Below, in pieces: positions 8,587 through 19,224 of a DNA stretch of 64,000 nucleotides; positions within the stretch are counted from its first letter, which is position 1; the number at the start of each line of letters is the position of its first letter. Below the pieces are notes generated by a model. It was not told the DNA's origin and made no database searches. It worked only from the letters and a program-made list of their open reading frames with translations. Origin of the DNA: Micromonospora chokoriensis (GTDB lineage: Bacteria > Actinomycetota > Actinomycetes > Mycobacteriales > Micromonosporaceae); contig NZ_JOAN01000012.1 of assembly GCF_000718555.1 (NCBI RefSeq), positions 1-64,000 of the forward strand, read 5' to 3'. The position numbers were made by a program, and so were the translations under genes.

Positions 8587-9249
8587 TCAGACCTGGCGCG
8601 GCTCGGCGGCGGCGTCGCCCGCCTCGGCGTCGGCCTGGTCGGCGATCTCCCGGGGCAGCCTCAGCGGCAGCGGCTCGCGGACCGGCTTCGCCTCCTGCCC
8701 CCGGTCGACCACCAGGCCGTCCAGGCACTCCACGAGCGGCCCGGCCACGGCCGGATCGACGGCAACCGGGCCCTGGAACACGCCGCGGACCATCCAGCGC
8801 GGCCCGTCGATTCCGACGAACCGCAGATTCGTCGGGCCGTCCGGGGTACGCACCTGGGCGTGCAGCTCCGGGCCGTACTCGCCGGCGACCTCCTGCGCGC
8901 TCGCGCCGTCGCGGAGCAGCGACTGCCGGATCTCCTCGCGCACCTCGTCCCAGATCCCCTCGGACCGGGGGGCGGCAAAAACGCCCAACTGGAGCGCGTT
9001 GTCGCCATGCACCAGCACCACCTGCTGGACCACACCCTGCGGGTCGGCCTGCACCCGCACCTCGACGTCGGCGATCGCCGGGATGTGCAGGCTGCCCAGG
9101 TCGAGCCGCTGCACGTCGTCGTAGCTCTCGGAGATGTCGTACGGGCCGCGCTCCAGCGTCGGCGTCGCATCGCCCTGGTCCGGAACCGGGGTGGCCCGCT
9201 CGTCACGGGTCTGCCGCTCGGCATCGGCCCGCTTTCGGGAGAAGATCAC
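8587..9249 (-). CDS. DUF3710 domain-containing protein
   Basis: A 220-residue soluble protein with a basic N-terminus (VIFSRKRADAER), then the DUF3710 core with GPYDISE...RLDLGSLHIP and the conserved RFVGIDGPRWMVRGVFQG. Its function is unknown; it is widely conserved in actinobacteria between the OB-fold gene and dut. The GTG at 9249 is chosen because the family starts at this basic segment. It lies 25 nt downstream of dut and is likely co-transcribed with it. Confidence 0.87.
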   Translation of the reverse strand: MIFSRKRADAERQTRDERATPVPDQGDATPTLERGPYDISESYDDVQRLDLGSLHIPAIADVEVRVQADPQGVVQQVVLVHGDNALQLGVFAAPRSEGIWDEVREEIRQSLLRDGASAQEVAGEYGPELHAQVRTPDGPTNLRFVGIDGPRWMVRGVFQGPVAVDPAVAGPLVECLDGLVVDRGQEAKPVREPLPLRLPREIADQADAEAGDAAAEPRQV

Positions 9250-9274
9250 TGCGCCTGCCCTTCGCTGTTCACAC

Positions 9275-9811
9275 TCACCCTGCCACCTCTTCCGTCTGCC
9301 CGCGGCCCGGCTCGTTCGGCCGCTGCTCGACCCGGTCCTGACTCGTCGACGACGACACCAGCCCGGCGTGCCCACCGGTGGACCCGTGCCCACCGGTCCC
9401 GCGCCGGGACGCGGGCAGCTCGACCACCGGCTCGAACCGAGCCCGTGCGACCTGCTGGACCACGAGCTGCGCGATCCGGTCGCCGCGGGAGATCTTCGCC
9501 GGCACATCCCGATCATGGTTGATCAGGTTGACCAGGATCTCACCCCGGTAGCCGGCGTCGACCGTACCGGGCGCGTTGAGCACCGTCACGCCGAGCCTGG
9601 CCGCCAGACCGGAGCGGGGGTGGACCAGACCCACGTACCCCTCCGGCAGGGCGATGGCAACGCCGGTGGGCACCAGGGCACGTCCGCCGGGCGGCAGCTC
9701 CACATCCGCGGCCGCCACCAGGTCGGCCCCGGCGTCGCCGGGATGGGCGTACGTCGGCAGCGGCAGCTCAGGGTCGAGCAGCTGTACGGGCACGGGTACG
9801 ACGTCGGTCAC
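9275..9811 (-). CDS. dut: dUTP diphosphatase (dUTPase)
   Basis: Homotrimeric enzyme that hydrolyses dUTP to dUMP and PPi, keeping uracil out of DNA and supplying dTMP synthesis. All five motifs are visible: [15 protein letters not shown], the [13 protein letters not shown] uridine-binding hairpin, [11 protein letters not shown] and the C-terminal Arg/Gly arm [11 protein letters not shown]. The tail after motif V extends about 30 residues beyond a compact dUTPase and is Ser/Glu-rich, so probably disordered. The gene starts with GTG and is divergent from the DUF3093 gene. Confidence 0.96.
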   Translation of the reverse strand: MTDVVPVPVQLLDPELPLPTYAHPGDAGADLVAAADVELPPGGRALVPTGVAIALPEGYVGLVHPRSGLAARLGVTVLNAPGTVDAGYRGEILVNLINHDRDVPAKISRGDRIAQLVVQQVARARFEPVVELPASRRGTGGHGSTGGHAGLVSSSTSQDRVEQRPNEPGRGQTEEVAG

Positions 9812-9882
9812 AGGTCCCCTCTTCCGTCCGGTTCTCGGGGTGACCCTGCCATCCTGCCGGTTCGTCGAGCCGCCGTGCGCCG

Positions 9883-9902
9883 TACCCTCGCAGGAGTGAG
9901 CA
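9883..9902 (+). promoter_or_regulatory. Candidate -10 and start region of the DUF3093 gene
   Basis: A TACCCT hexamer at 9883-9888 lies 7 nt before a GTG at 9896 in the DUF3093 frame, the geometry of a leaderless actinobacterial mRNA. AGGAG at 9893-9897 is also 5 nt before the ATG at 9902. The two readings differ by two residues. Confidence 0.4.
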
Positions 9903-10429
9903 TGTCGCCCTCCCCGTCCGCCGATCAGCCGCCGGTCGCCGCCCGCTCGGCGTACACCGAGCGGTTGGATCTGCCCTGGTGGCTGTGGCTGGGCGGGCTG
10001 GTGGCCGCCGCGCTGCTGGCCGTCGAGATCTGGATGGGTGCCGACGGCGTCCGCGCCTGGCTGCCGTTCGCCGTGCTGTTGCCGCTCGCCGCGGTCGGGT
10101 TGTGGTGGCTGGGCCGGATCCGGGTCGGGGTGACCGACGCCGAGCTACGGGTGGACGACGCCCGCCTGCCGGTGCGTTTCGTGGCCGACGTGGTGCCGCT
10201 GGACGCGGCCGGCCGACGTGAGGTGCTCGGGGTTGGCGCGGACCCGCTCGCCTTCGTGGTGCAGCGACCGTGGATCGGTGGCGCCGTGCAGGTGATCCTC
10301 GACGACCCCGCGGATCCGACCCCGTTCTGGGTGGTGAGCACGCGGCACCCGGTCGAGCTGGCTGAGGCGGTGTTGGCCGCGCGGGCCGCTCTGGCGGTGT
10401 CCGGTCCAACGGCCGGCGAGCCGGGCTGA
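9902..10429 (+). CDS. DUF3093 membrane protein
   Basis: A 175-residue protein with two adjacent membrane helices near the N-terminus ([20 protein letters not shown] and the following [20 protein letters not shown]), then a soluble beta-rich domain beginning [13 protein letters not shown], like a PH-domain-type fold. The motif [10 protein letters not shown] is typical of DUF3093. It is the actinobacterial neighbour of dut; function unknown. The start may be GTG 9896 (leaderless) or ATG 9902 (led by AGGAG). Confidence 0.85.
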   Translation: MSPSPSADQPPVAARSAYTERLDLPWWLWLGGLVAAALLAVEIWMGADGVRAWLPFAVLLPLAAVGLWWLGRIRVGVTDAELRVDDARLPVRFVADVVPLDAAGRREVLGVGADPLAFVVQRPWIGGAVQVILDDPADPTPFWVVSTRHPVELAEAVLAARAALAVSGPTAGEPG

Positions 10430-10449
10430 CCCGACGGCCGTAGGCCCGC

Positions 10450-11277
10450 TCAGGTGCCGGTCGGCGGGCCCGGCAGGGCCGCCGGTGGCGCGGGCCGGGC
10501 GATGCCCCGCCGACGCAGGTCGACCTGAAGCTGGTCGGCCATCTGCTGGGTGGCCCGGCGGTTGAGGAAGCTGGCCACCGCCGCGCCGGTCAGGAACGGC
10601 CCGAGCGTGGTGAGGTTGCGACCGAAACGCCGCAGCAGCATGTCCCGCAGTTCCTTGCGGGCGGCGGTGCCGAGCACCGCTCCCACTCCCACGCCGGGGA
10701 CCATCGGGTTGACGCCGCGCTGCGTGGCCCAGGAGTGCACCAGCGCGACCGCCCGTTGGCTGCCACCGGCCGGTAGGGCCACGCCGTGGATCTCGTGCAG
10801 CTCACCAACCAGTTTCAGCTCCACCGCCACCACGGCCACCGTCTCGGCGGCGAGCAGCACCGGCGCGGAGAGCAGGGTCGGGGCCACCGCCCACTCGACG
10901 GCGGCGACACCCCCACCGGCCGCGCCGATCGCGGCGGTGGTCCGGGACGCGTTGCGGATGAGCCGATCGGCCAGGGCGACGTCGTCCAGACCGGGGAAGT
11001 GCCGGCGCAGCGTGTCCAGGTCCCGTACCGGCACGTGCGGAGCGACCTCGGCGACGGTGTCGACCATCCAGCGCACGGCGGAGCGGGGCTTGAACAGGTC
11101 GGAGATGCCCCGAGCACGGGCCTGTCCGACCATCCGGGTCAGCAGTTGGCGGCGTCGGGCCGGCTCGATGTCGTCCGCGGTCAACGCCGCGACGGTGGCA
11201 CCGAGGTCTTCCGTGCCGCCACTGGCGGCACCGAGGTCATCCGTGCCGCCGCCGGTGGTGTCGCCTCGATCGCTCAT
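10450..11277 (-). CDS. Uncharacterised membrane-associated protein
   Basis: A 275-residue protein I do not recognise with certainty. The first 30 residues are Gly/Thr/Asp-rich with a repeated GGTEDLGA element. A helical region follows, then a Gly/Ala-rich hydrophobic stretch (AIGAAGGGVAAVEWAVAPTL onward) that could insert in the membrane, then GVGVGAVLGTAARKE and a basic C-terminus. The arrangement of Gly-rich amphipathic segments recalls EcsC-like proteins, but I would not assign that family without a profile search. ATG start; convergent with the DUF3093 gene 20 nt away. Confidence 0.75.
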   Translation of the reverse strand: MSDRGDTTGGGTDDLGAASGGTEDLGATVAALTADDIEPARRRQLLTRMVGQARARGISDLFKPRSAVRWMVDTVAEVAPHVPVRDLDTLRRHFPGLDDVALADRLIRNASRTTAAIGAAGGGVAAVEWAVAPTLLSAPVLLAAETVAVVAVELKLVGELHEIHGVALPAGGSQRAVALVHSWATQRGVNPMVPGVGVGAVLGTAARKELRDMLLRRFGRNLTTLGPFLTGAAVASFLNRRATQQMADQLQVDLRRRGIARPAPPAALPGPPTGT

Positions 11278-11393
11278 CGGACCTCCCGGTGCTGTGGCTA
11301 CCCGTTACGAGTCAAGCAGGTACCCACCGCCGGCGCATGCCTACACCAGCAGCGGCGGCCCCGTTCAGGAGGCCGCCGCCGATGTCGTGATTG

Positions 11394-11690
11394 TCAGACG
11401 CACTCGCGGCAGATCAGCTCGCCGTTACGCTCGACTGCCAGCTGGCTACGGTGGTGGACCAGGAAGCAGCGGGCGCATCGGAACTCGTCCTGCTGCATCG
11501 GAAGCACCTTGACCGTGAGCTCCTCGTCGGCCAGATCGGCACCGGGCAGCTCAAAGCTCTCGGCCACCTCGGCCTCGTCGACGTCCACCGCGCCCGACTG
11601 TGAGTCGACGCGCCGTGCCTTGAGCTCTTCCAGGCTGTCCTCGCCGAGGTCGACCTCGTCGCGACGCGGGGCGTCGTAGTCGGTGGCCAT
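11394..11690 (-). CDS. DUF4193 domain-containing protein
   Basis: A 98-residue acidic protein. The N-terminus MATDYDAPRRDEVDLGEDSL is the actinobacterial DUF4193 signature. The C-terminal half carries two Cys pairs, CARCF and CRECV, that look like a zinc ribbon, with LVHHRSQL between them. Function is unknown; it may act in transcription because small zinc-ribbon proteins of this kind often contact RNA polymerase, which is inference. GGGAG lies about 9 nt before the ATG. Confidence 0.88.
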   Translation of the reverse strand: MATDYDAPRRDEVDLGEDSLEELKARRVDSQSGAVDVDEAEVAESFELPGADLADEELTVKVLPMQQDEFRCARCFLVHHRSQLAVERNGELICRECV

Positions 11691-12108
11691 CGGTTTCACT
11701 CTCCCATATCGATGTTGTCGCTTCCGGTTGTAACGCCGGACGACGCTGTTTCGGTTCCGCTGGCCGGCCACCACTTGTGTCGGGCACCCGACCCGAGGAC
11801 CGAACGGGCCGAGCTCGCTGGGGCGACTCCCCTGCGAGCGCGGAACCTTACCCCCCCTTAGGCGAGGCATGTATACCGCCCTTGCGGCTGAGATGTACGC
11901 CCCCGCACGCGAAGTTGTTCCCAATGTGATTCAGGCGACACGAAGATAGGGGTAGTAGTACCTGGTTCGTGGTCGGCGCGCCGGCATGTCGGGCTGTTTC
12001 CACGCGACGGCCGGACAACCGTTAACCTCAGCGGCGTATTCGACGGCCGGCGGCCTGAGCGATCGCTCCTGGCCGTCACCACCCACCTGAGGTCCGGGGA
12101 GTGCCCTG
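11691..12108. other. Divergent intergenic region of 418 bp
   Basis: This region holds the promoters of the minus-strand DUF4193 gene and the plus-strand LytR_C gene. For the former, minus-strand TTACAA followed 17 nt later by GATATG is a possible -35/-10 pair just upstream of the coding start. A less GC-rich stretch around 11900-11960 may hold the other promoter. I see no gene or repeat here. Confidence 0.4.
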
Positions 12109-12639
12109 ATGAGTTTTGCGCGCGTGCGAGCACTCGTCGTCGTCGGCCTGCTGGCGGTCATCGCCCTGGTCTTCGTCGTCGTGGCCGTGGTCCGCGACAG
12201 CCAGGGCAACGCCGGCACCACGGCGGGTTGCCCCGAGGGCTGGCCGCTGGCGGACCTGACCCTGCGCGAGCGCAAGGACGTCAAGATCAACGTGTTCAAT
12301 GCCACGGACCGGCCCGGACTCGCCCACACCGTCGGCGACGAGTTCCGCAACCGGCAGTTCCAGGTCGCGAAGACCGGGAACGAGAAGAAGCAGGTCGACA
12401 GCGTCGCGGTGCTGCGCTTCGGCCCGAAGGGCGTCGGTTCCGCGCACCTGCTCCAGGCGTACTTCCTCGGCGACGCGGTGGAGGGCTACGACGCGAAGCG
12501 CGCCGACGACACCGTGGACGTGGTGTTGGGCAACAACTTCCAGCAGCTCGCCACCACGACCGAGGTCAACCAGTCGCTCGGCGACTCGGGGCCGGCGAAA
12601 GCACCCCCGAACTCCTGCCCGTCCCCGCCCGCCAAGTGA
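12109..12639 (+). CDS. LytR C-terminal domain membrane protein (Cei-like)
   Basis: A 176-residue protein with one N-terminal membrane helix (residues about 8-28, VVVGLLAVIALVFVVVAVV) and an extracytoplasmic LytR_C domain (DVKINVFNATDRPGLA...VGDEFRNRQFQV). The mycobacterial homologue at this position was named Cei (cell-envelope integrity). LytR_C domains are found with cell-wall glycopolymer ligases, but this protein lacks the catalytic LCP domain. The C-terminus is Pro/Ser-rich. It is divergent from the DUF4193 gene and convergent with the inositol monophosphatase gene. Confidence 0.87.
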   Translation: MSFARVRALVVVGLLAVIALVFVVVAVVRDSQGNAGTTAGCPEGWPLADLTLRERKDVKINVFNATDRPGLAHTVGDEFRNRQFQVAKTGNEKKQVDSVAVLRFGPKGVGSAHLLQAYFLGDAVEGYDAKRADDTVDVVLGNNFQQLATTTEVNQSLGDSGPAKAPPNSCPSPPAK

Positions 12640-12649
12640 CGGCGTAGCC

Positions 12650-12669
12650 GGCCCGCCGCACTGCGGGCC
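12650..12669. terminator. Hairpin between convergent cei-like and suhB genes
   Basis: The arms GGCCCGC (12650-12656) and GCGGGCC (12663-12669) form a 7-bp stem with a 6-nt loop in an 86-nt convergent gap. Confidence 0.4.
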
Positions 12670-12725
12670 AGCCGGTCACACGCCGGCCCGGTCAGCCTGA
12701 TCACCCGCCGACCGGGGCCGGCCGG

Positions 12726-13544
12726 TCACGGGCCGCCGGCGGCGTCCAGCGCGGCCAACCGGTCGTGCAGTGGCACGAAGAGCGCAGGCGGGGCCGCGAC
12801 CACCAGATCCGGCCCCGGCGGTCGACCAGCCAGTCCGGCTACCCGCACCCCCGCCTCGGCGGCCACCAGCCCGCCCGCCGCCAGGTCCCAGGCCGCAAGA
12901 CCCTTCTCGAAGTACGCGTCGAGCCGCCCCTCCGCGACCAGGCAGAGGTCCAGCGCCGCGGCGCCGAGCCGGCGGATGTCCCGGACGTGTGCGATCAGCC
13001 CGGCCACCACCTGCGCCTGGTGCGCCCGGCGGCCAGCGTCGTAGCCGAAGCCGGTGCCGACCAGCGCCTGCCCCAGGTCGACCTCGGCGGAGCAGCGCAG
13101 CCGGACACCATCGCGCCAGGCACCGCCGCCGGCCGTGGCGGTCCATTCCTCGCCGGTGTTCACGTTGCGCACCACGCCGGCGACCACCACCCCGTCCACC
13201 TCGGCGGCCAGCGAGACCGCGGAGTACGGCAGCCCGTACAGGTAGTTCACCGTGCCGTCGATCGGGTCGACGATCCACCGCACCCCGCTACGGGCCGCAC
13301 CGGAGGCGCCCTCGCCGTACTCCTCGCCGAGTACCGAGTCGTCCGGGCGCAGCACGGCCAGCGCGTCGAGAATCTGCCGCTCGACCGCCCGGTCGGCGGC
13401 GGTGACCACGTCGGTGACGGTGCTCTTGGTCGCGGCGACGACGACCCCCTCGGCGCGCATCCGGTACGCGGTGTCCGCCGCGTCCCGAGCCACCCCGACC
13501 GCGATCGTGAGTAGCTCCCGTGGCGTCGTTGCCGAATTGGTCAT
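12726..13544 (-). CDS. suhB: Inositol-1-monophosphatase family protein
   Basis: Mg2+-dependent phosphatase, most likely making free myo-inositol for phosphatidylinositol and mycothiol synthesis. The 272-residue protein has all the family metal sites: GEEYG (Glu ligand), DPIDGTVNYLYGLP (the DPxDGTxN motif) and AAWDLAAGGLVAAEAG (WDxAAG). The ATG at 13544 has AAAGAGG about 7 nt upstream. In M. tuberculosis the homologous gene (suhB) lies just before sigA with ppgK between them; ppgK is absent here and a 660-bp non-coding region takes its place. Confidence 0.92.
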   Translation of the reverse strand: MTNSATTPRELLTIAVGVARDAADTAYRMRAEGVVVAATKSTVTDVVTAADRAVERQILDALAVLRPDDSVLGEEYGEGASGAARSGVRWIVDPIDGTVNYLYGLPYSAVSLAAEVDGVVVAGVVRNVNTGEEWTATAGGGAWRDGVRLRCSAEVDLGQALVGTGFGYDAGRRAHQAQVVAGLIAHVRDIRRLGAAALDLCLVAEGRLDAYFEKGLAAWDLAAGGLVAAEAGVRVAGLAGRPPGPDLVVAAPPALFVPLHDRLAALDAAGGP

Positions 13545-14207
13545 GGTTCGCCTCTTTCCGCTCCGGGTGCATGTGGGCAGGTGGGAACTACCGCCCCGGC
13601 CGCAAAGATCATCGTTCCCGACGCCGCCCCACGGCACCAGACCAGGATCTTCGGCGCGACACTCGCCAGGAGTGGGCACGCCGGCAACCATTTGCGCATC
13701 TTCAGCGGCCAAGCTTGGCGAATATGCCCCTTTAGGTTGGTAATGTCGCTTAAGTGCCTACCGCTCTGCCGACGCGCGGCTCACAGTCGTTGCCCAACCG
13801 CGACCTGGTGAGGACGCCACCGGCCGGACCACCAATGACCTTGGTGATCCACACCCGTGCCCCCGCAACCGCGACGCTGACTCGATATTGGCTGCTCAAA
13901 GGCCACTTCGGGGGTGATCTGCTCGCCCCCGGGCTCGCCGACCGAAGCCCTTCGCCAACCGCGCGGCTATCATTACCGCAAAGTTCACATCTCCGCCGCA
14001 CTGACGGCCCCCACCGGCGGTACGCGGTGCGGAGCAGGATGATCGCCGTAGTCGGCGTTACAATTCACCCCTGCCCACGCGGCACGGACCGCCGACCACC
14101 GGCCGGACCGTGACACGAGGGTCCCTCAACCACCTCGCCCGGCACGGTAACCCTCGCTGCGCTGGACGAACCCGCCGTGCCCGCTCTTCGCCTCCGGAAG
14201 GTCATTC
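13545..14207. other. 663-bp region upstream of sigA without a gene
   Basis: No convincing coding sequence is visible on either strand. The region has AT-richer hexamers TATCAT (near 13970) and TACAAT (near 14061) on the plus strand that could be sigA -10 elements, but I could not match good -35 boxes. The unusual length leaves room for several sigA promoters or a small RNA. Confidence 0.4.
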
Positions 14208-15803
<1,596 letters not shown>

Positions 15804-15833
15804 GTGGGTTTCGTCAACCGAACGTGTCGTTTT

Positions 15834-15865
15834 GATCACCTGGTGTGCAACACCAGATGGTGATC
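15834..15865. repeat. GATC-bounded palindrome downstream of sigA
   Basis: GATCACCTGGTG (15834-15845) pairs with CACCAGATGGTGATC (15851-15865) with a 3-nt bulge and a short loop. It has GATC at both ends like the longer family members and lies 31 nt after the sigA stop, so it may terminate sigA. There is no T-tract. Confidence 0.5.
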
Positions 15866-16048
15866 GTCCGGATGCACGAATGTGATCGTTGACGTGGCAC
15901 CCTGGGTGCACGGCACACTGTCCCTTCCAGGTGTGACCTCGGTCCCCCGCGGGCACACAGGGAAGGCAGTGCCTAGTAAGGGTGTTGCACCATAGGTGAG
16001 CAACGACCGAAGAGATTGTTCATCGGTGACGACCAGAGGAGGAAGGCG

Positions 16049-16282
16049 ATGACCCCGACCCTCACGCCGCCGCCCGTGACGGCGGCTCCCCCAGCCGCCG
16101 ATGAACGGTGCGACCGCTGCAATGCTGCCGGGAAGCTCCGGATCACTCTGACGGGTGGGAGTGAGTTGGTGTTCTGCGGGCACCACGCGAACAAGTACGC
16201 GGAGGATCTCGTGAAGATCACCGAGCGGTTCGCAACGGAGCCCGATTTCAGCTGGCGTGGCGCCGATCTGATGGCGAACTAA
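16049..16282 (+). CDS. DUF7455-type small zinc-binding protein
   Basis: A 77-residue protein found next to the principal sigma gene in actinobacteria. After a Pro/Thr-rich N-terminus come CDRCNAAG and, 20 residues later, CGHHANKY, a Cys2-Cys/His pattern likely to hold one zinc. Function is unknown. The ATG at 16049 has GAGGAGGAAGG directly upstream, a strong ribosome binding site. The gene has its own terminator with a run of Ts. Confidence 0.88.
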   Translation: MTPTLTPPPVTAAPPAADERCDRCNAAGKLRITLTGGSELVFCGHHANKYAEDLVKITERFATEPDFSWRGADLMAN

Positions 16283-16298
16283 ATCCGCAAACCGACAT

Positions 16299-16342
16299 AG
16301 TCGGCCGGAGGCACCCCGAGGGTGCCTCCGGCCGACTTTTTC
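16299..16342 (+). terminator. Rho-independent terminator of the DUF7455 gene
   Basis: A perfect 17-bp stem (16299-16315 with 321-337 of the same thousand) and a 5-nt loop are followed by TTTTTCT. This is the most classical intrinsic terminator in the window. Confidence 0.92.
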
Positions 16343-16350
16343 TGTCCAAC

Positions 16351-16404
16351 CGCCCTGCGCCCTGCGCCCTGCGCCCTGCGCCCTGCGCCCTGCGCCCTGC
16401 GCCC
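16351..16404. repeat. Heptanucleotide tandem repeat, 7.7 copies of CGCCCTG
   Basis: Seven exact copies of CGCCCTG plus CGCCC run from 16351 to 16404 between the terminator and the palindrome that starts at 16402. It is non-coding; exact copies suggest recent slippage, so copy number may vary between strains. Confidence 0.9.
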
Positions 16405-16484
16405 AAGATCGTGCTCGAACCAGGATGTAGTGGCCTCACCGCCGCGCCGATACCACTACATCGCGGATGTTGCGCGATCTTGGG
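16402..16484. repeat. GATC-containing intergenic palindrome (F)
   Basis: 32-nt arms (16402-16433 and 16453-16484) match at 25 of 32 positions, with perfect outer (CCCAAGATCG) and inner (GATGTAGTGG) blocks. It lies between the convergent DUF7455 and helicase genes. The 16-mer at 16420-16435 (CCAGGATGTAGTGGCC) is repeated exactly in element E at 55894-55909. Confidence 0.7.
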
Positions 16485-16618
16485 CTCGGGACGCCCAACC
16501 CCGCCCGAGCCCGGTCAGCGCCGCCCACTCCGAGACCGCGTGCGTCGGACGGTGCCGGTGGGGTGAATGCGGCCGGGGCGCAAGCCGCTCACCGGCGGAG
16601 TGGCGTGGGGGTGGGGGT

Positions 16619-18418
16619 CTAGAGGGTCTGCACGGTGGCGATGCGTTCCTCTAGCTGCTCGATGGTGGCCTGGGCGCTGGGCGGGCCGCCGCAGAGCCGG
16701 CGCAACTCGGCATGGATCTTGCCGTGCGGCTGGCCGGTGCGGTGGTGTCGGGCAGCCACCAGGGCGTTCAGTTGGCGCCGGAGCGCCACGCGACGCTGGG
16801 CGGCGCTCATGGGTGCCGGCGGCGCTGCTGTGGTCGCAGCGGCCGGCTGAGCGGCCCCGTCGGCCGTACGACGGCGTTGGGCGGCGAGCTGTGCGGCCTG
16901 CCGCTTGGTCAACAGCAGCGAAACCTGGTCGGCGGTGAGCAGGCCGGGCAGGCCGAGGTACTCCTCTTCCTCGGGGGTGCCGGCCTGGGCAGCGGTGCCG
17001 AACGACGCGCCGTCGAAGATCACCTGGTCCAGCTCGGCGGTGGCCGAGAGCGCCAGGAACCGCTTCTCCAGCTCACCGCTGGCCTTGTCGTCGCGCTGCG
17101 CCCGTTCCAACAGGTCGTCGTCGAGCCCGTCGGAGTCCTTGGGTTTGCCGAGTACGTGGTCGCGCTCGGTCTCCATCTCGCTGGCCAGCCCGAGCAGGTG
17201 CGGCACGCTGGGCACGAAGACCGACGCGGTCTCACCGGGTCGGCGGGCCCGCACGAATCGGCCGATCGCCTGGGCGAAGTAGAGCGGCGTGCTGGCACTG
17301 GTGGCGTAGACCCCGACCGCCAGTCGCGGGATGTCGACCCCCTCGGACACCATCCGCACCGCAACCATCCAGCGCTGCTCGGACGCCGCGAACGTAGCGA
17401 TCCGGGCGGACGCGCCCTGGTCGTCGGAGAGCACCACGGCGGCCTTCTCGCCGGTCACCTGCTCGATCAGCTTGGCGTACGAGCGGGCGGTCTGCTGGTC
17501 GGTGGCGATGATCAAGCCGCCGGCGTCGGCCATGCCCGCGTTGCGCAGCACGGTGAGTCGGGCATCGGCGGCCCGCAGCACCTGTGGCATCCAGTCCCCG
17601 GCCGGGTCGAGGGCGGTACGCCAGGCCTGCGCCACCAGATCCTGGGTCATCGGCTCGCCCAGTCGGGCGGCCAACTCATCCCCCGCGTTGGTACGCCAGC
17701 GGGTCTCCCCCGAGTACGCCAGGAAGAGCACCGGCCGCACCACCCCGTCGCGCAGCGCGTCGGAGTAGCCGTACACCGAGTCGGCGCGGGAGCGCAGCAG
17801 GCCGTCCCCGCCCCGCTCGTAGCTGACGAACGGGATGGGGTTGTCGTCGGAGCGGAACGGCGTCCCGGTGAGCATCAGCCGGCGTACGGCGGGCTCGAAG
17901 GCGTTCTTGACGCCGTCACCCCAGGATCGGGAGTCGCCGGCGTGGTGGATCTCGTCGAGGATGACCAGGGTGCGTCGGGTCATGGTGCGCCGCCGGTGCA
18001 CCTGCGGAGCCATCCCCACCTGCGCGTAGGTGACGACCGCGCCGTGGAAGTCGGCCGCCGAGTGCAGGTCGGCGTTGCGGAACGCGGCGTCGAGTTGGAT
18101 GCCCACCCGAGCGGCGGCCTCGGCCCACTGGTTCTTCAGGTGCTCGGTCGGCGCGACCACGGTGACCGCCTCGACGGTGCCGTCGGCGAGCAGCTCCGCC
18201 GCGATCCGCAGGGCGAAGGTGGTCTTGCCGGCGCCCGGCGTGGCGACCGCGGTGAAGTCCTCGGTACGGCGACGTAGGTACTCCACCAGCGCTTTGCGCT
18301 GCCAGGCGCGTAGTGCCGGGAACGTCTCGAGCACCGGCGTCCGGGCTGCCACGCGAAGCTCCTCTCCGACCGCACGATGGCGGACCCCGGGCGAGGGCCA
18401 CGAGTATCCGCCGCCCAT
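16619..18418 (-). CDS. DEAD/DEAH-box (SF2) helicase
   Basis: A 599-residue ATP-dependent helicase or translocase. Motif I reads ATPGAGKTT, motif II is DEIHH, motif III LTGTPFRSDD, and motif VI lies near AQAIGRFVRARR. The order matches the XPB/type-III-restriction-like helicases found beside sigA in many actinobacteria. The C-terminal 100 residues are Ala/Gln-rich followed by a helical domain with LRRQLNALV and IHAELRR, resembling a small DNA-binding module. The ATG at 18418 is preceded by GGAGG; a longer start at 18556 is poorly supported. The cellular role is not established. Confidence 0.88.
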   Translation of the reverse strand: MGGGYSWPSPGVRHRAVGEELRVAARTPVLETFPALRAWQRKALVEYLRRRTEDFTAVATPGAGKTTFALRIAAELLADGTVEAVTVVAPTEHLKNQWAEAAARVGIQLDAAFRNADLHSAADFHGAVVTYAQVGMAPQVHRRRTMTRRTLVILDEIHHAGDSRSWGDGVKNAFEPAVRRLMLTGTPFRSDDNPIPFVSYERGGDGLLRSRADSVYGYSDALRDGVVRPVLFLAYSGETRWRTNAGDELAARLGEPMTQDLVAQAWRTALDPAGDWMPQVLRAADARLTVLRNAGMADAGGLIIATDQQTARSYAKLIEQVTGEKAAVVLSDDQGASARIATFAASEQRWMVAVRMVSEGVDIPRLAVGVYATSASTPLYFAQAIGRFVRARRPGETASVFVPSVPHLLGLASEMETERDHVLGKPKDSDGLDDDLLERAQRDDKASGELEKRFLALSATAELDQVIFDGASFGTAAQAGTPEEEEYLGLPGLLTADQVSLLLTKRQAAQLAAQRRRTADGAAQPAAATTAAPPAPMSAAQRRVALRRQLNALVAARHHRTGQPHGKIHAELRRLCGGPPSAQATIEQLEERIATVQTL

Positions 18419-18521
18419 GAAAACGCCTCCGCGCAGAAGCTGCCGCGAAGGCCGACTCAGCATAACCAGCGCGGGCCGTAGGACCCAGGCGACGCCACGC
18501 CTGTCACATCTGTCGACCGTT

Positions 18522-19184
18522 TCACCACTCCCGGTCGGTGCGGGGATCCGCCCCACCGGTACGCGGCGGGCGCAGCGTGGCCACCGGCGCGGACCAGCGA
18601 CGACGCAGCGCGATCAGACGCAGCCCGAAGACCAGGACGGCGGCGGCGGTGAGCGGTGCCGGCCCGGTCCGCCCGGTGACGTACAGCAGCGCCACCAGGA
18701 CCGAGCCGGCCAGCGCGGCCAGCGCGTAGATCTCCCGGCGCAACACGACCGGGATCTCGGCGGTGAGCAGGTCTCGGCCGAGCCCGCCGCCGATCGCGGT
18801 GAGCATGCCGATAAGGCAGGCACCGACCGCCGGCACCCGCGCGTCGAGCGCCTTGAGCGTGCCGGTGACGGTGAACAGCGCCAGGCCAGCCGCGTCCAGC
18901 ACCAGCACGGTGGTGCGCAGTCGGGCCAGTTGCGGGTGCAGCCAGAAGACGGCGAGCGCGGTGATCGCGGCGGCGGCCGCGTACCGCCAGTCGGCGAAGG
19001 CTAGTGGCGGGACCTCGTCGATGACCAGGTCCCGGAAGATCCCACCGCCCAGGGCTGCCACGAAGCCGACGAACGCGACGCCGAACAGGTCCAGTCGCTT
19101 GGCCACCGCCGCCGAGGCCCCGGACGCGGCGAACACCGCGACCCCGGTCAGGTCGGCGAGGAGCAGGGCGGTGGAGGTGGTCAC
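18522..19184 (-). CDS. TRIC-type cation channel family protein (YadS/UPF0126)
   Basis: A 220-residue membrane protein with seven predicted helices and the two-fold internal repeat typical of the family: GGGIFRDLVIDEVPP in the first half and GGGLGRDLLTAEIPV in the second. Bacterial TRIC homologues form trimeric K+-permeable channels; whether this one does is inference. GTG start. The C-terminal 25 residues are Arg/Pro-rich and cytosolic. Confidence 0.88.
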   Translation of the reverse strand: MTTSTALLLADLTGVAVFAASGASAAVAKRLDLFGVAFVGFVAALGGGIFRDLVIDEVPPLAFADWRYAAAAAITALAVFWLHPQLARLRTTVLVLDAAGLALFTVTGTLKALDARVPAVGACLIGMLTAIGGGLGRDLLTAEIPVVLRREIYALAALAGSVLVALLYVTGRTGPAPLTAAAVLVFGLRLIALRRRWSAPVATLRPPRTGGADPRTDREW

Positions 19185-19224
19185 CGCCGCAGGCTACGTC
19201 GCCGGCCGGGACCCGGACCGAGGT

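Noticed and set aside
16351..16404. Short tandem repeat as part of a CRISPR or origin iteron
   Set aside because: Unit is only 7 bp with no spacers, no AT-rich region, and no replication gene nearby.
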